Assembly: GCA_965230495.1 (NCBI GenBank)
Contig: OZ246004.1
Span: 2,604,001 to 2,668,000, forward strand
DNA from: JACJYM01 sp965230495
GTDB taxonomy: Bacteria > Bacteroidota > Bacteroidia > Chitinophagales > Saprospiraceae
Reading direction: 5' to 3'
DNA: 64,000 nt
Both the position numbers and the translations under genes were made by a program. The notes under the pieces are model-generated. The model was not told the origin of the DNA. It saw only the letters and a list, made by a program, of their open reading frames with translations, and did not search any database. Shown here piece after piece: positions 24,801 through 32,326 of this stretch; the stretch's first letter is position 1; the number at the start of each line of letters is the position of its first letter.

Positions 24801-24990
24801 CGACGCAATTAATGGACAAGCCCTCGTCAAAATTATTTCTGTTTCAGGTTTGGAATATTATTCAAAAAGTTTTACTTTTGGGCAGTCTTTTAGGGCGAAC
24901 CTAAATGTAGGAGATTTGCCAAATGGAAGTTATTTTATTTCCATTATAACGGAAGACAAAAATTATAAGAAAAAATTTATAAAGATTTAA
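21898..24990 (+). CDS. T9SS-secreted M4 (thermolysin-type) metalloprotease
   Basis: The domain order is signal peptide (about 1-20), FTP/PepSY propeptide (about 50-260), M4 catalytic domain (about 300-620), a beta-propeller-like repeat region (about 640-950) and a T9SS type A sorting domain at the end (LTPNPVSDRVNVSIP). The catalytic site is HEMTH with His449, Glu450 and His453, and the third zinc ligand is Glu473 in ALNESFADVFG. The proton-donor histidine is in GGVHINSGIPNHAFY. Zinc endopeptidase activity outside the cell is therefore expected, after autocatalytic removal of the propeptide. The propeller-like region of TolB/WD40 type (DGSEIVYVAS, DGLRMAFLP) is a notable addition between the protease and the sorting domain. 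Confidence 0.93.
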   Translation: MSNKTLLIIPILLFCNVISGQFKNIEGKLTETNLPAKLTLQNGPDKSTAVAFPSIRYDSFSNDFQTFLKRPNLISKSTDGKSFLIEGEFSGNYKFTSFENKIEAYLTQVKQILSLESKDYSFVLLKEVSDDLNMNHRYMQLSYKGFPIYGSEIIIHSHNQKINSVNGRVEKVTNPINTSARFSSEEILDQLSVKALEEKAIKDLNFEERYKPQSELVIFVDDNGETKLCYHVIAYRDLIDRREYFVDANEGNIIKEYSSICKFHNHDVGINGQCSHHSHHDLMEESSSLMDGPKTAVAQDLLGVSRTINTYQVGSNYFLIDASRSMFNAAQSNMPNEPNGVIWTVDLFNQFPSGNFSYGHVSSSDNTWSNQRTGVSAHHNAAEAYKYFKNTHNRESISGNGQNIVSFINVSESNGQPMDNAFWNGAAMFYGNGSQAFRPLARGLDVAGHEMTHGVVQNTANLQYYGESGALNESFADVFGVMIDKGDWLIGEDVVNTNVFPSGALRSMADPHNGGNQLGDNGYQPKHYSERYTGSQDNGGVHINSGIPNHAFYLFANNSNVGTERAERVYYRALTNYLTMSSQFVDCRIAVIKAAQDLYDDSVVNAARSAFDQVGIIGDEGGDYQNDLEINEGDDFILFTQENNAGLYVFTPAGEEVFNPLSTNSPISKPSITDDGSEIVYVASDKQIHYITLDVETQQSDEIIFDFGVPANWRNAVFSKDGLRMAFLPEELNNEIHMYDFVEDEYVIYELFNPTFSEGVSTGDVLFADALEFDLSGEYLVYDAKNEIQGNNGSIEYWDIGFIKVWNNETNNFASTNQINKLFGSLPDGVSVGNPTFAKNSPYILAFEVLSDEAYDIYGMNIETGDQRVIFQNNGLNYPNYSKTDEYMLFDFPLQSNIDIGVLQLESDKITTVANTESFLFPFEGTRWGVWFSNGERILSDVDDERLYDNTIILTPNPVSDRVNVSIPDAINGQALVKIISVSGLEYYSKSFTFGQSFRANLNVGDLPNGSYFISIITEDKNYKKKFIKI

Positions 24991-25012
24991 TATTTTTTGC
25001 ACCCAATGTATG

Positions 25013-25032
25013 GCTCGGGCTCCCGCTCGGGC
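25013..25032. repeat. GC-rich direct repeat in a convergent gap
   Basis: GCTCGGGC occurs at 25013-25020 and again at 25025-25032, separated by TCCC, in a gap of 65 bases between two convergent genes. CGGG and CCCG within it can pair, and TTTTTT follows at 25039, so it may act as a terminator. Its GC content contrasts with the surrounding DNA. Confidence 0.45.
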
Positions 25033-25055
25033 CTGCATTTTTTAAGGCCAAAAAA

Positions 25056-25706
25056 TTATTTAATTTTCGCTAGTAAAACTTGGGCCTTTTTATATTGATA
25101 AGATTTACTGTCAACAATTTCTCTTAACAGTCTTTTTGCCTCAGGATTATCTTCCATGACATATCCTAAAGCTAGATACCATTTCACTTCTTGCGAAAGT
25201 GAGCTCTCCTTACATTCATTTAACAGACGGATACATTGTGCTGCCTCTTTTTCAAACAAATAGCTAATCCCCAGATACAAGTTATCCAAACAATTGACAC
25301 TTTCCTCATTTACAATCTGAGATAACAATGAGATTGTTAATTTGTAATCACCTTTAGAATAAGCTAAATTGGCAGCTGATCTGATGTCCGAAACGTCTGC
25401 CTTACCTTTTCTGATAACATCGGGATTTCCCATCATTTTTGATTCCTTTAAGAACTGCATAGCCCATTTCTGTGATTCACTATTATTATCATTAATTAAA
25501 AACAAACAGAGCATAAGAATTACGATGGAAGCGGCTATTCTTAATAGACCGTTTTTTTTCTCAGATGCTTTACTCCTTTTTATGCCAAACTTGGATTCTA
25601 AAGAATGTACGTATCTTTCCTTTAATTTCTTTTCAACAACATACTCCACTGTTGAAACAGCAAACTTGTCAAGTTCTTTTCCTGAATTATTTCCTTCGCT
25701 ACTCAT
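25056..25706 (-). CDS. Anti-sigma-like membrane protein with periplasmic TPR region
   Basis: The 216-residue protein has a hydrophilic N-terminal region (about 1-50), one transmembrane helix (about 53-72) and a C-terminal TPR-like helical region (about 105-215: SAANLAYSKGDYKLTISLL, CLDNLYLGISYLFEKEAAQ, KWYLALGYVMEDNPEAKRLL). It starts five bases after the stop of the ECF sigma gene, the layout of a membrane anti-sigma factor. The cytoplasmic part shows no ZAS motif. The TPR region in the periplasm might contact the TPR part of the neighbouring CHAT protein. Function is inferred from topology and neighbours. Confidence 0.7.
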   Translation of the reverse strand: MSSEGNNSGKELDKFAVSTVEYVVEKKLKERYVHSLESKFGIKRSKASEKKNGLLRIAASIVILMLCLFLINDNNSESQKWAMQFLKESKMMGNPDVIRKGKADVSDIRSAANLAYSKGDYKLTISLLSQIVNEESVNCLDNLYLGISYLFEKEAAQCIRLLNECKESSLSQEVKWYLALGYVMEDNPEAKRLLREIVDSKSYQYKKAQVLLAKIK

Positions 25707-25710
25707 ATTC

Positions 25711-26328
25711 TCAGGAATTATATATATTAAAAAAAAGTTCTCGTAATTTTTCCACCGACCTTTGTTTTTTCTTTCTCATAGTTGTATCGGTTATACCAAG
25801 TTTTGTTGCCAATTTTATCAACGGGGTTTTATTATAATAATAGCTTTCCAATATTATTTTCTTTTCACAATCAAGCGTATCCCAAGCTTCTTCTAACGCT
25901 TCAAAAGCTTTTTCTTCATATTGAATATCATCATCTAGTAAATAAAAGCCTGTCAAGTCTCTCTTTTCTTTTTTTTGAGATTTCTTGATTATATTTTGGC
26001 CTGCCATTTTAGTAAATAGGTATCTGAGATTTCCGTAACTGATTTTATCGGTCAGTAATTTTTTTCTAAACTGTATTAGTGTTTCCATACTAATATCATA
26101 AGCTTGTTCTCTTTCTACCTTAAAGTTTTTGATCAAGTATTGAATGCAATTTTCGAAGTGAGATAGAAAAATTCTCTCAAACAAATCTTCCCTTCCATCT
26201 TTCAATGAAACTATCATTTCTACGAACTCGGATTTTGACAGCCCGAAGTTCTGCCCTTTCAATGGTAATGCTACCAAATTTCGCTTATTTAATCTGTCAT
26301 ATTTTGTTTCCTTCCTGATTGTTTTCAC
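25711..26328 (-). CDS. ECF-type RNA polymerase sigma factor beside a CHAT cassette
   Basis: Sigma region 2 spans about residues 45-115 (LFERIFLSHFENCIQYLIKN, then AYDISMETLIQFRKKLL and YLFTKMAGQNIIKK). Region 4 has a helix-turn-helix (PLIKLATKLGITDTTMRKKK). The product of 205 residues has the usual ECF length. It is immediately upstream of the TPR anti-sigma-like gene and divergent from two lipoproteins, a T9SS protein and a CHAT gene (26539-32311). The 210-base divergent gap is AT-rich, so it could hold promoters in both directions. The regulon is unknown. Confidence 0.85.
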   Translation of the reverse strand: MKTIRKETKYDRLNKRNLVALPLKGQNFGLSKSEFVEMIVSLKDGREDLFERIFLSHFENCIQYLIKNFKVEREQAYDISMETLIQFRKKLLTDKISYGNLRYLFTKMAGQNIIKKSQKKEKRDLTGFYLLDDDIQYEEKAFEALEEAWDTLDCEKKIILESYYYNKTPLIKLATKLGITDTTMRKKKQRSVEKLRELFFNIYNS

Positions 26329-26538
26329 TTCAATTGATAGTACTCAATAAACAATATAATTAACACCTCTATAATCTCCGAAAGTGAAAACGTGACACAA
26401 AATAAACAAACAAAAAAAATGATGGATCTTTCTTGTCACGAATCTGATTAAAATGATTTTAATACTGAATTCACAATTGAAGGCCTACTCTCGGAATTCT
26501 TAGTTAAATTAATTTATTAATTATCAAAATTTTATGAA

Positions 26539-27114
26539 ATGAAAAATGTAAAAGTCTTATTATTGTTATTATTAACTGGAATATTCATATTTCAATCTTG
26601 TCAAAAAGAAGCTGTTGATTTCGACCGATTTAGTACTGAGCAAGAAGCCGAAACGAGAATTTGGCCATTAGTAATAGCTGCTGCTGTAACAATAATAGTA
26701 GAGCTTAGTGAAGGGCAATGGTATAAGAAAACGAACTCAGATGGCAGCAGCGAAGAAGGATGTGATGGGGTAGGAAATTGTGGGAATCATAGTACTGTAC
26801 AAGGAGGAAGTGGAAATGGGACCGGACTGGGTGCTGATGATGATCTTGAATATACTGGTGACTACTCCTCTGAAGCATTTGTGGCTATAAATGAAACCAC
26901 CGGTCATGTAATATTTGGCATGAACGAAAATGCTGACCCTGAAACAAAGGATAAATTCTTCTATGGTGAGCAAATTTATGTTTCTCCGTCCAAAACTATT
27001 GATAATCCTGCTGTTCTTGATGCCTTAGAGCTTTCAGAGCCCGTTTTTATGGAAGAGGGATTCTATGAAGTTTTTGAGTATGAAGAAACCAAATATATAA
27101 TAATACAAGAATAA
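26539..27114 (+). CDS. Lipoprotein A of the CHAT locus
   Basis: The signal peptide NVKVLLLLLLTGIFIFQSC ends in a lipobox. A second hydrophobic stretch, IWPLVIAAAVTIIVEL, follows at about residues 41-57; a Gly/Asn/Ser-rich spacer with CDGVGNC comes next. The C-terminal domain ends NPAVLDALELSEPVFMEEGF and a short strand pair. The same ending is found in the following lipoprotein (27170-27682: HPDALFSLELSSSKIIEEGL), so the two are paralogues. A hydrophobic segment in a lipoprotein is odd and could insert into a membrane. It lies divergent from the sigma gene. No known family is recognised. Confidence 0.75.
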   Translation: MKNVKVLLLLLLTGIFIFQSCQKEAVDFDRFSTEQEAETRIWPLVIAAAVTIIVELSEGQWYKKTNSDGSSEEGCDGVGNCGNHSTVQGGSGNGTGLGADDDLEYTGDYSSEAFVAINETTGHVIFGMNENADPETKDKFFYGEQIYVSPSKTIDNPAVLDALELSEPVFMEEGFYEVFEYEETKYIIIQE

Positions 27115-27123
27115 TTATTTAAC

Positions 27124-27153
27124 AAAGCCAATAAGTAAGTCTTATTGGCTTTT
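27124..27153 (+). terminator. Intrinsic terminator between the paralogous lipoproteins
   Basis: Perfect 12-bp arms AAAGCCAATAAG (27124-27135) and CTTATTGGCTTT (27141-27152) with a five-base loop and a T-run. It lies between lipoprotein A and B, only 17 bases before the B start, so it may set their ratio by partial read-through. Confidence 0.8.
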
Positions 27154-27169
27154 CTTAAAACTTAGCCTA

Positions 27170-27682
27170 ATGAAAAGTTTATATATAGTAACATTAACTT
27201 TATTTATTTGCATTATTTCGGAATCTTGCAGTAATGAAAGTCTACTCAATACACAAAGTAATAAAATAGATACAAGATCCATACAGTACTATTCACCTCC
27301 CATAATTTTTGACTTCAATAAAGGAATTTGGGGAACATTTGGAGGATGTTTCGAAGGCCCTGGAATCTGTCGATTAGATGGTGGATGGTCTACCTTTGAT
27401 TCATGGACACTTGATAACAACTACTACAACGAAAACACATCAGATTATACGTTTGAAGGTTTGGTAAACATCCTTGACGACAACATTATAAGTATAGAGT
27501 TTAATGCCTCCGACGAAGCTATTAATACTGTTTTTACAGATACGGTAGTTAGTATATCCCCCACAATCGAAATTAATCATCCTGACGCCCTATTCTCATT
27601 GGAGTTGTCAAGTTCTAAAATCATTGAAGAAGGTCTTTATCCTGTAGATATTATAGGAAATAAAGTCGTTATTAGCTTCTGA
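27170..27682 (+). CDS. Lipoprotein B of the CHAT locus, paralogue of lipoprotein A
   Basis: The N-terminus SLYIVTLTLFICIISESC is a lipoprotein signal. The mature part contains GTFGGCFEGPGICRLDGGW, comparable to the Cys/Gly segment of lipoprotein A, and the C-terminal domain has the shared HPDALFSLELSSSKIIEEGL ending. It lacks the internal hydrophobic helix of lipoprotein A, so the paralogues have diverged in how they sit in the envelope. The gene is followed by a terminator and a long leader before the T9SS protein gene. Function unknown. Confidence 0.75.
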   Translation: MKSLYIVTLTLFICIISESCSNESLLNTQSNKIDTRSIQYYSPPIIFDFNKGIWGTFGGCFEGPGICRLDGGWSTFDSWTLDNNYYNENTSDYTFEGLVNILDDNIISIEFNASDEAINTVFTDTVVSISPTIEINHPDALFSLELSSSKIIEEGLYPVDIIGNKVVISF

Positions 27683-27781
27683 TTTTCTTATCCATATGAT
27701 GTAAATTAATACTAAAAGGACCTTCAACAATAAAACTAGGGGTCTTGTTTAGGCAGAGATAAGGCTCTATTAGTCTTTCCT

Positions 27782-27816
27782 GAAGCTATCTCAATTAATG
27801 GGATAGCTTCTTTATT
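27782..27816 (+). terminator. Intrinsic terminator after lipoprotein B
   Basis: GAAGCTATCTC (27782-27792) pairs with GGGATAGCTTC (27800-27810), one mismatch, followed by TTTATTT. The rest of the gap to 27963 is AT-rich with no further structure I can support. Confidence 0.7.
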
Positions 27817-27963
27817 TGAAAACAATTCCATTCATTAATCCACAGTTTTATCATAATTTGTATTAAATTCTCTTAAACTTTTTTGAAAAAATATGTCACG
27901 TTAAATCCATCCAAAGATTATAAGTACAAACTGCCTATTTAATAAAATTCAAATTAATAAATA

Positions 27964-29448
27964 ATGGGAAAGACTAAAAACAGTATTATATTTTTGCTTA
28001 TAACAGTATTTATCACACTTTCTTTCGACTTTGCCTTTAATCCTCTGATTTCAATTCTATCTAATCAAAATGGACTAGTCAAATTCAAAACTTCTAGCAT
28101 TCCGAATAACACAGGGCACTTTTATCTTTTCGAGGATGGTAACTTTAGTACCGTTAGTATTACACAAAATCAATATCCTGCATCCAATGTAGGCTTTAAG
28201 CCAAAAGTTTTTTTTAATAAGTCATATGATCCTCAACCTCCAACTTTAAGAACCACTTCAACCGATACTACAACATTAGGAACAACATCTAATCCTAAAG
28301 TCAACATCGCTGGAAATATTCAGGTGGGCACAAGTTGGAATCCAACACTAAATATTGAAAACTATTTCATTCTTGCTTTTGAAAATAAGACCAATACAGT
28401 TCAGAGTGGTTGTATAGAATATTTTTGGCACACTAATGACGCTTCGTTAAATATTGCAGGGATTATAGAATACAATAATTGGGTTCATAGTAGAGTAATA
28501 TCTTCCTATTCCGGCTCCAATATGTATAATAAAAAAATAAAATGGGATTTTGATAGTTTGCAAACTGGAGAACAGAGATTGATTTATATTCCAATGACAT
28601 CTAAAGTCAAAAAAAATGGTACAATTCAAACAGGTGCTCGAAAGAGTATAGGATGCGAATCAGGAACAAGCATTAGTTCTTTCAACCTGAAAAGTGCCGG
28701 TGCACCCCATGACCCCAATGTAAAAAATGTTTTTCCTGAGTGCATCTATTCAAATTATGATAGCTCCCAAAAGCTGCTTTACCATATAACCTTTCAAAAT
28801 GAGGGAAATGCACCTGCTCAAAATGTTATCATCAAAGATGTACTTGACACTCAATTTCTTGACATTTCTACGCTTAACTTTATTGATAGTGAATATCCAT
28901 ATAATGTTAATATTATAGGAAATGAAATAGAAATAGTGTTTGATGAAATAAATCTTCCAGGTTTAAATCAAACCGATTATAAGTATACTTATGATCAAAC
29001 CCTTAGTCACATATCCTTTGAAATATGTACATATCCTTTGCTACCAGATAACATTTGTATTGAAAACCAAGCTGACATTTATTTTGACAACCAACCTCCA
29101 ATAACCACAAATATTTCGGAATCATGTTGTCAGATCGAATGTCAAGATCTGTCCCTATGTAGTACATATAATTCAAGGATCAATACAGAACAGGAGAAAA
29201 ACTCTAAAACCAATTCAATTATTAGTATTGTGCCAAATCCAAACAATGGATTGTTCACTCTAAAAGGAATAGATACTAACTATTCCCAATTAAGTATTTT
29301 TGGTCTTTCTGGTAAAAAATTACCCTTTGAGTATATCAATTACAGTGACTATCTGTATATTGACATGCTAGATGCTCCAAGAGGAATATATGTACTAAAG
29401 CTTCTCCAACATGAAAAAGTTATAACAAAAAAGTTTATCCTGAACTGA
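27964..29448 (+). CDS. T9SS-secreted protein, cassette 2 partner of a CHAT protein
   Basis: The N-terminal hydrophobic stretch (about residues 7-24) serves as signal peptide. The region about 240-385 carries the same domain as the protein at 79-1746: APHDPNVKNVFPE, then YHITFQNEGNAPAQNVIIKD and DIYFDNQPPITTNIS. The end is a T9SS type A sorting domain (SIVPNPNNGLFTLKG, GIYVLKLL). It lacks the PKD domain found in cassette 1. The following CHAT gene begins after a single intervening base, so co-expression is nearly certain. The recurrent pairing suggests that this secreted protein is tied to the CHAT protease as substrate, sensor or effector; which one cannot be told from sequence. Confidence 0.83.
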   Translation: MGKTKNSIIFLLITVFITLSFDFAFNPLISILSNQNGLVKFKTSSIPNNTGHFYLFEDGNFSTVSITQNQYPASNVGFKPKVFFNKSYDPQPPTLRTTSTDTTTLGTTSNPKVNIAGNIQVGTSWNPTLNIENYFILAFENKTNTVQSGCIEYFWHTNDASLNIAGIIEYNNWVHSRVISSYSGSNMYNKKIKWDFDSLQTGEQRLIYIPMTSKVKKNGTIQTGARKSIGCESGTSISSFNLKSAGAPHDPNVKNVFPECIYSNYDSSQKLLYHITFQNEGNAPAQNVIIKDVLDTQFLDISTLNFIDSEYPYNVNIIGNEIEIVFDEINLPGLNQTDYKYTYDQTLSHISFEICTYPLLPDNICIENQADIYFDNQPPITTNISESCCQIECQDLSLCSTYNSRINTEQEKNSKTNSIISIVPNPNNGLFTLKGIDTNYSQLSIFGLSGKKLPFEYINYSDYLYIDMLDAPRGIYVLKLLQHEKVITKKFILN

Positions 29449-29449
29449 C

Positions 29450-32311
29450 ATGAATAAGAAGACAATAGGATATAGAAAATACTTGGCCTCGGGTATTTTC
29501 TATGCCTTCTTGTTTTTAAATACATATTCTATATCCTCTCAATCTGCTATTGGGTATCCACACCTCTCAAAAGCTAAAATTTCTCTATCCAAAAATGAAT
29601 TCGATGGCGTGCTCCAACAAACTTCTGAAGCAGCTAACATATACCAGCTAAACGAAGAATGGGACTCAATATATCATTGTCAAATGGTAATATATCAAAT
29701 GGCTCTGAAAACAAGTTATTCTAAAGTATGGGATCCTATTAATCAGATATCAAAAAAAATTCCTAGTTCTGATCACATTCATTCCTACGGTAAAAGCCAA
29801 TATTTATTAGCTTTTGTTCAATCTCAATTAGGTAACACTTTAAGTACCATAAAACATTACAAAAAAGCTATTCCATCAATCAAAAATTCTAATGATACCT
29901 TACGATATGCTGGAATTTTAGGAAATCTAGCAGAAGAATATGAAAAATTGGGTAATTATCAATCTGCGATTATCTATAAATCAAAGTCGGTTGAACTTGC
30001 CAAGTCACTAGTTGGAAATGACGAAAACTATTTTCGCCACTTAAAAGGACTGGCACAAGCTTTCTATCATTATGGAGATATTGGCAACGCAAAAAAATAT
30101 ATACGACTTGTAGACAGTCTAAGTGGTTCTCATAGCTTCTCATTGTTAACTCGCATAAATTTGAAAGAAAAAAATTACGCCAAAGCTATGGAGTATGTTA
30201 ACTCCTCTTTATCCCCTAAAAATCTGGAATATCAAGAAAAACCATATTTCCTAAAACTTAAAGCAGACATCTTAGCAGAACAAGGAAAAATCGTGAAGGC
30301 CTTGAAAATATATCAAAAGATTCTGCCCTTTCACATCTCCATAGAAGACAAAAGAGAAAGAGGTAAATTCCTCTATGCCCACGCTCATATGCTTTCCCGA
30401 AACAAGAAATGGGATGAAGCTATCAAATACTACGATCTTAGTTTGCAAAACTTCACTTCCTATTCTCTTAAAGAGTTCAGTAATATCAAAAAAAAATCCT
30501 TCTTATTTAATGAAATTTGGATTGCTGACATCTACGCTGCAACTGCAAAAACCTATTTCCAGTTTTACAAAGAAGATGAAAAAAGCCAACTTCTTGACAT
30601 GGCTAAAGTCTATTATGATAATGCCCTCTACGCTCTTGATCAAAAAAGAGGCCTATTAACAGATTTCAACGGAAAACATAATCTCACCTCTATTTCCAAA
30701 AGAATATTTGAACAAGCCATTCAATTGAACTTGGATTTGTTTGAAAAATATAATGATACAATCTACTTACGTTCTTCTTTCAACTTTGCAGAACGATATA
30801 ACGCTTTCATTCTAAGGCAAGAATTGAAAGAAAATGATTTGCTCGACATAAGTGATATATCCGATGAAGACAAGGAGAAATATCTAAGAAAAAAGCAAGA
30901 TTTTGTTGAATTATCTTTTCAGGTAAGGTCCAGCAAGTCTGATACGCTTTTCGAAAAATTTAGATTGGCTCAAGAAAGTTTTATTGATTTTAAGAAAAAG
31001 ATTAGCAATCGTTACGCAAAATATCGTCAATTAACTACTGACTATGCCACTGTTGGTTCTCGAGAAATTCAAAAACAGCTGGATTCTAATACAGGTTTAG
31101 TTAAATATTTTACTGGAGAAAAGAGTGTAGTAGTATTTATCATGACGAAGCATACTCTCACCTATAATATCGTAAAGATAGAAAGTAACTTTTCCCGTTT
31201 GGTTGAAAAATATAGGGCTTTATTGGCTGATTATAAAAGCTTCCTTCCTTCTCAAGATTCTATCAAAAATGAATTTATCAAGCTCTCTCATTTCATTTAC
31301 ACAAAGATCGCAATGCCTTTCGTAGAAAATTTTCCAAACAATATTACACATGTTATTATAGCCCCTGACGGACCATTGGTACAGATTCCATTCGAAAGTC
31401 TTGTTATTGATAAAGAAAAAGACTGGGCAAATCCAAAAGCATACTTATTGACCAAATATGCTATCAGTTATATCTACTTCTGCGGACAGTTGCTTAGAAA
31501 TCAAGATCCAGATCTAATCAATTATGTTACCACATATGGTATCGAGTATGATGAACACACCTTAAGTTATATGAAGAAAACTTTTGGAGATACCTCAAAT
31601 ATTATCCAATCACAAAAATTTAGGTCAACAGATTTTACAACACTATATTTTGCCGATGATGAAGCTAAGGAAGTCTCTAAAATCTTCGGAGGTAAATGCT
31701 ATACCAATAGAGATGCCACCAAATCAACTTTTCTAAAAGAAGCAGGATTATCGGACCTAATACATATTTCAGCACACTCCTTTGTAGACAACGAATTTCC
31801 CGAAAATTCGTGCATAATATTCAACAAAACACAAAAGGAAAAGGAAAATCTTCTAACGCTAATAGATATTTATAAGTTAAATCTGGATGCCAAACTCGTT
31901 ACACTTAGTGCATGCAATACATTTTTCGGCTATAATCTGGAAGGGGAAGGATTAATGAGTCTGGCGAGATCATTTATTGAGTCAGGAGCTGATGGTGTTG
32001 TAGGAAGTTATTGGTCCGTACCAGATGAGGTAAGTAAATCATTTATGGAAATATTTTATAACAACCTAAAGAAAGGTCATTCTAAATCTGAAGCCCTCCG
32101 AAATACTAAAATCGAGTATCTTACCAATGATGAAATAAGTAATCCTTTTTTCAGATCTCCTTCTTATTGGTCTTCGTGGGTATTATTTGGAGATTCAAAA
32201 CCACTTAACGTTCCTGAGCCAAAACCTTACCTTCCAGCTCTACTGACATTATTTGCTGTGGTAGGTGGTGTCCTCATCCTTTTATTTATGAAAAATTCAC
32301 GGATCAATTAA
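29450..32311 (+). CDS. Membrane-anchored TPR-CHAT (caspase-fold) protein, cassette 2
   Basis: The architecture mirrors cassette 1: N-terminal hydrophobic segment (about residues 12-30), TPR array (about 40-450) with repeats such as YAGILGNLAEEYEKLGNYQS, a linker helix pair, and a CHAT domain (about 640-925). A transmembrane helix (about 928-945) ends in a short basic tail. The catalytic candidates are His772 or His776 in HISAHSF and Cys822 in LSACNTFFG, with LEGEGLMSLAR next. Compared with cassette 1, HFVSHGH is replaced by HISAHSF, but a His and a Cys remain. At 953 residues it is larger by a longer TPR region. The membrane anchor and signal peptide place the catalytic domain in the periplasm. 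Confidence 0.85.
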   Translation: MNKKTIGYRKYLASGIFYAFLFLNTYSISSQSAIGYPHLSKAKISLSKNEFDGVLQQTSEAANIYQLNEEWDSIYHCQMVIYQMALKTSYSKVWDPINQISKKIPSSDHIHSYGKSQYLLAFVQSQLGNTLSTIKHYKKAIPSIKNSNDTLRYAGILGNLAEEYEKLGNYQSAIIYKSKSVELAKSLVGNDENYFRHLKGLAQAFYHYGDIGNAKKYIRLVDSLSGSHSFSLLTRINLKEKNYAKAMEYVNSSLSPKNLEYQEKPYFLKLKADILAEQGKIVKALKIYQKILPFHISIEDKRERGKFLYAHAHMLSRNKKWDEAIKYYDLSLQNFTSYSLKEFSNIKKKSFLFNEIWIADIYAATAKTYFQFYKEDEKSQLLDMAKVYYDNALYALDQKRGLLTDFNGKHNLTSISKRIFEQAIQLNLDLFEKYNDTIYLRSSFNFAERYNAFILRQELKENDLLDISDISDEDKEKYLRKKQDFVELSFQVRSSKSDTLFEKFRLAQESFIDFKKKISNRYAKYRQLTTDYATVGSREIQKQLDSNTGLVKYFTGEKSVVVFIMTKHTLTYNIVKIESNFSRLVEKYRALLADYKSFLPSQDSIKNEFIKLSHFIYTKIAMPFVENFPNNITHVIIAPDGPLVQIPFESLVIDKEKDWANPKAYLLTKYAISYIYFCGQLLRNQDPDLINYVTTYGIEYDEHTLSYMKKTFGDTSNIIQSQKFRSTDFTTLYFADDEAKEVSKIFGGKCYTNRDATKSTFLKEAGLSDLIHISAHSFVDNEFPENSCIIFNKTQKEKENLLTLIDIYKLNLDAKLVTLSACNTFFGYNLEGEGLMSLARSFIESGADGVVGSYWSVPDEVSKSFMEIFYNNLKKGHSKSEALRNTKIEYLTNDEISNPFFRSPSYWSSWVLFGDSKPLNVPEPKPYLPALLTLFAVVGGVLILLFMKNSRIN

Positions 32312-32326
32312 AGTTATATACTGTAA

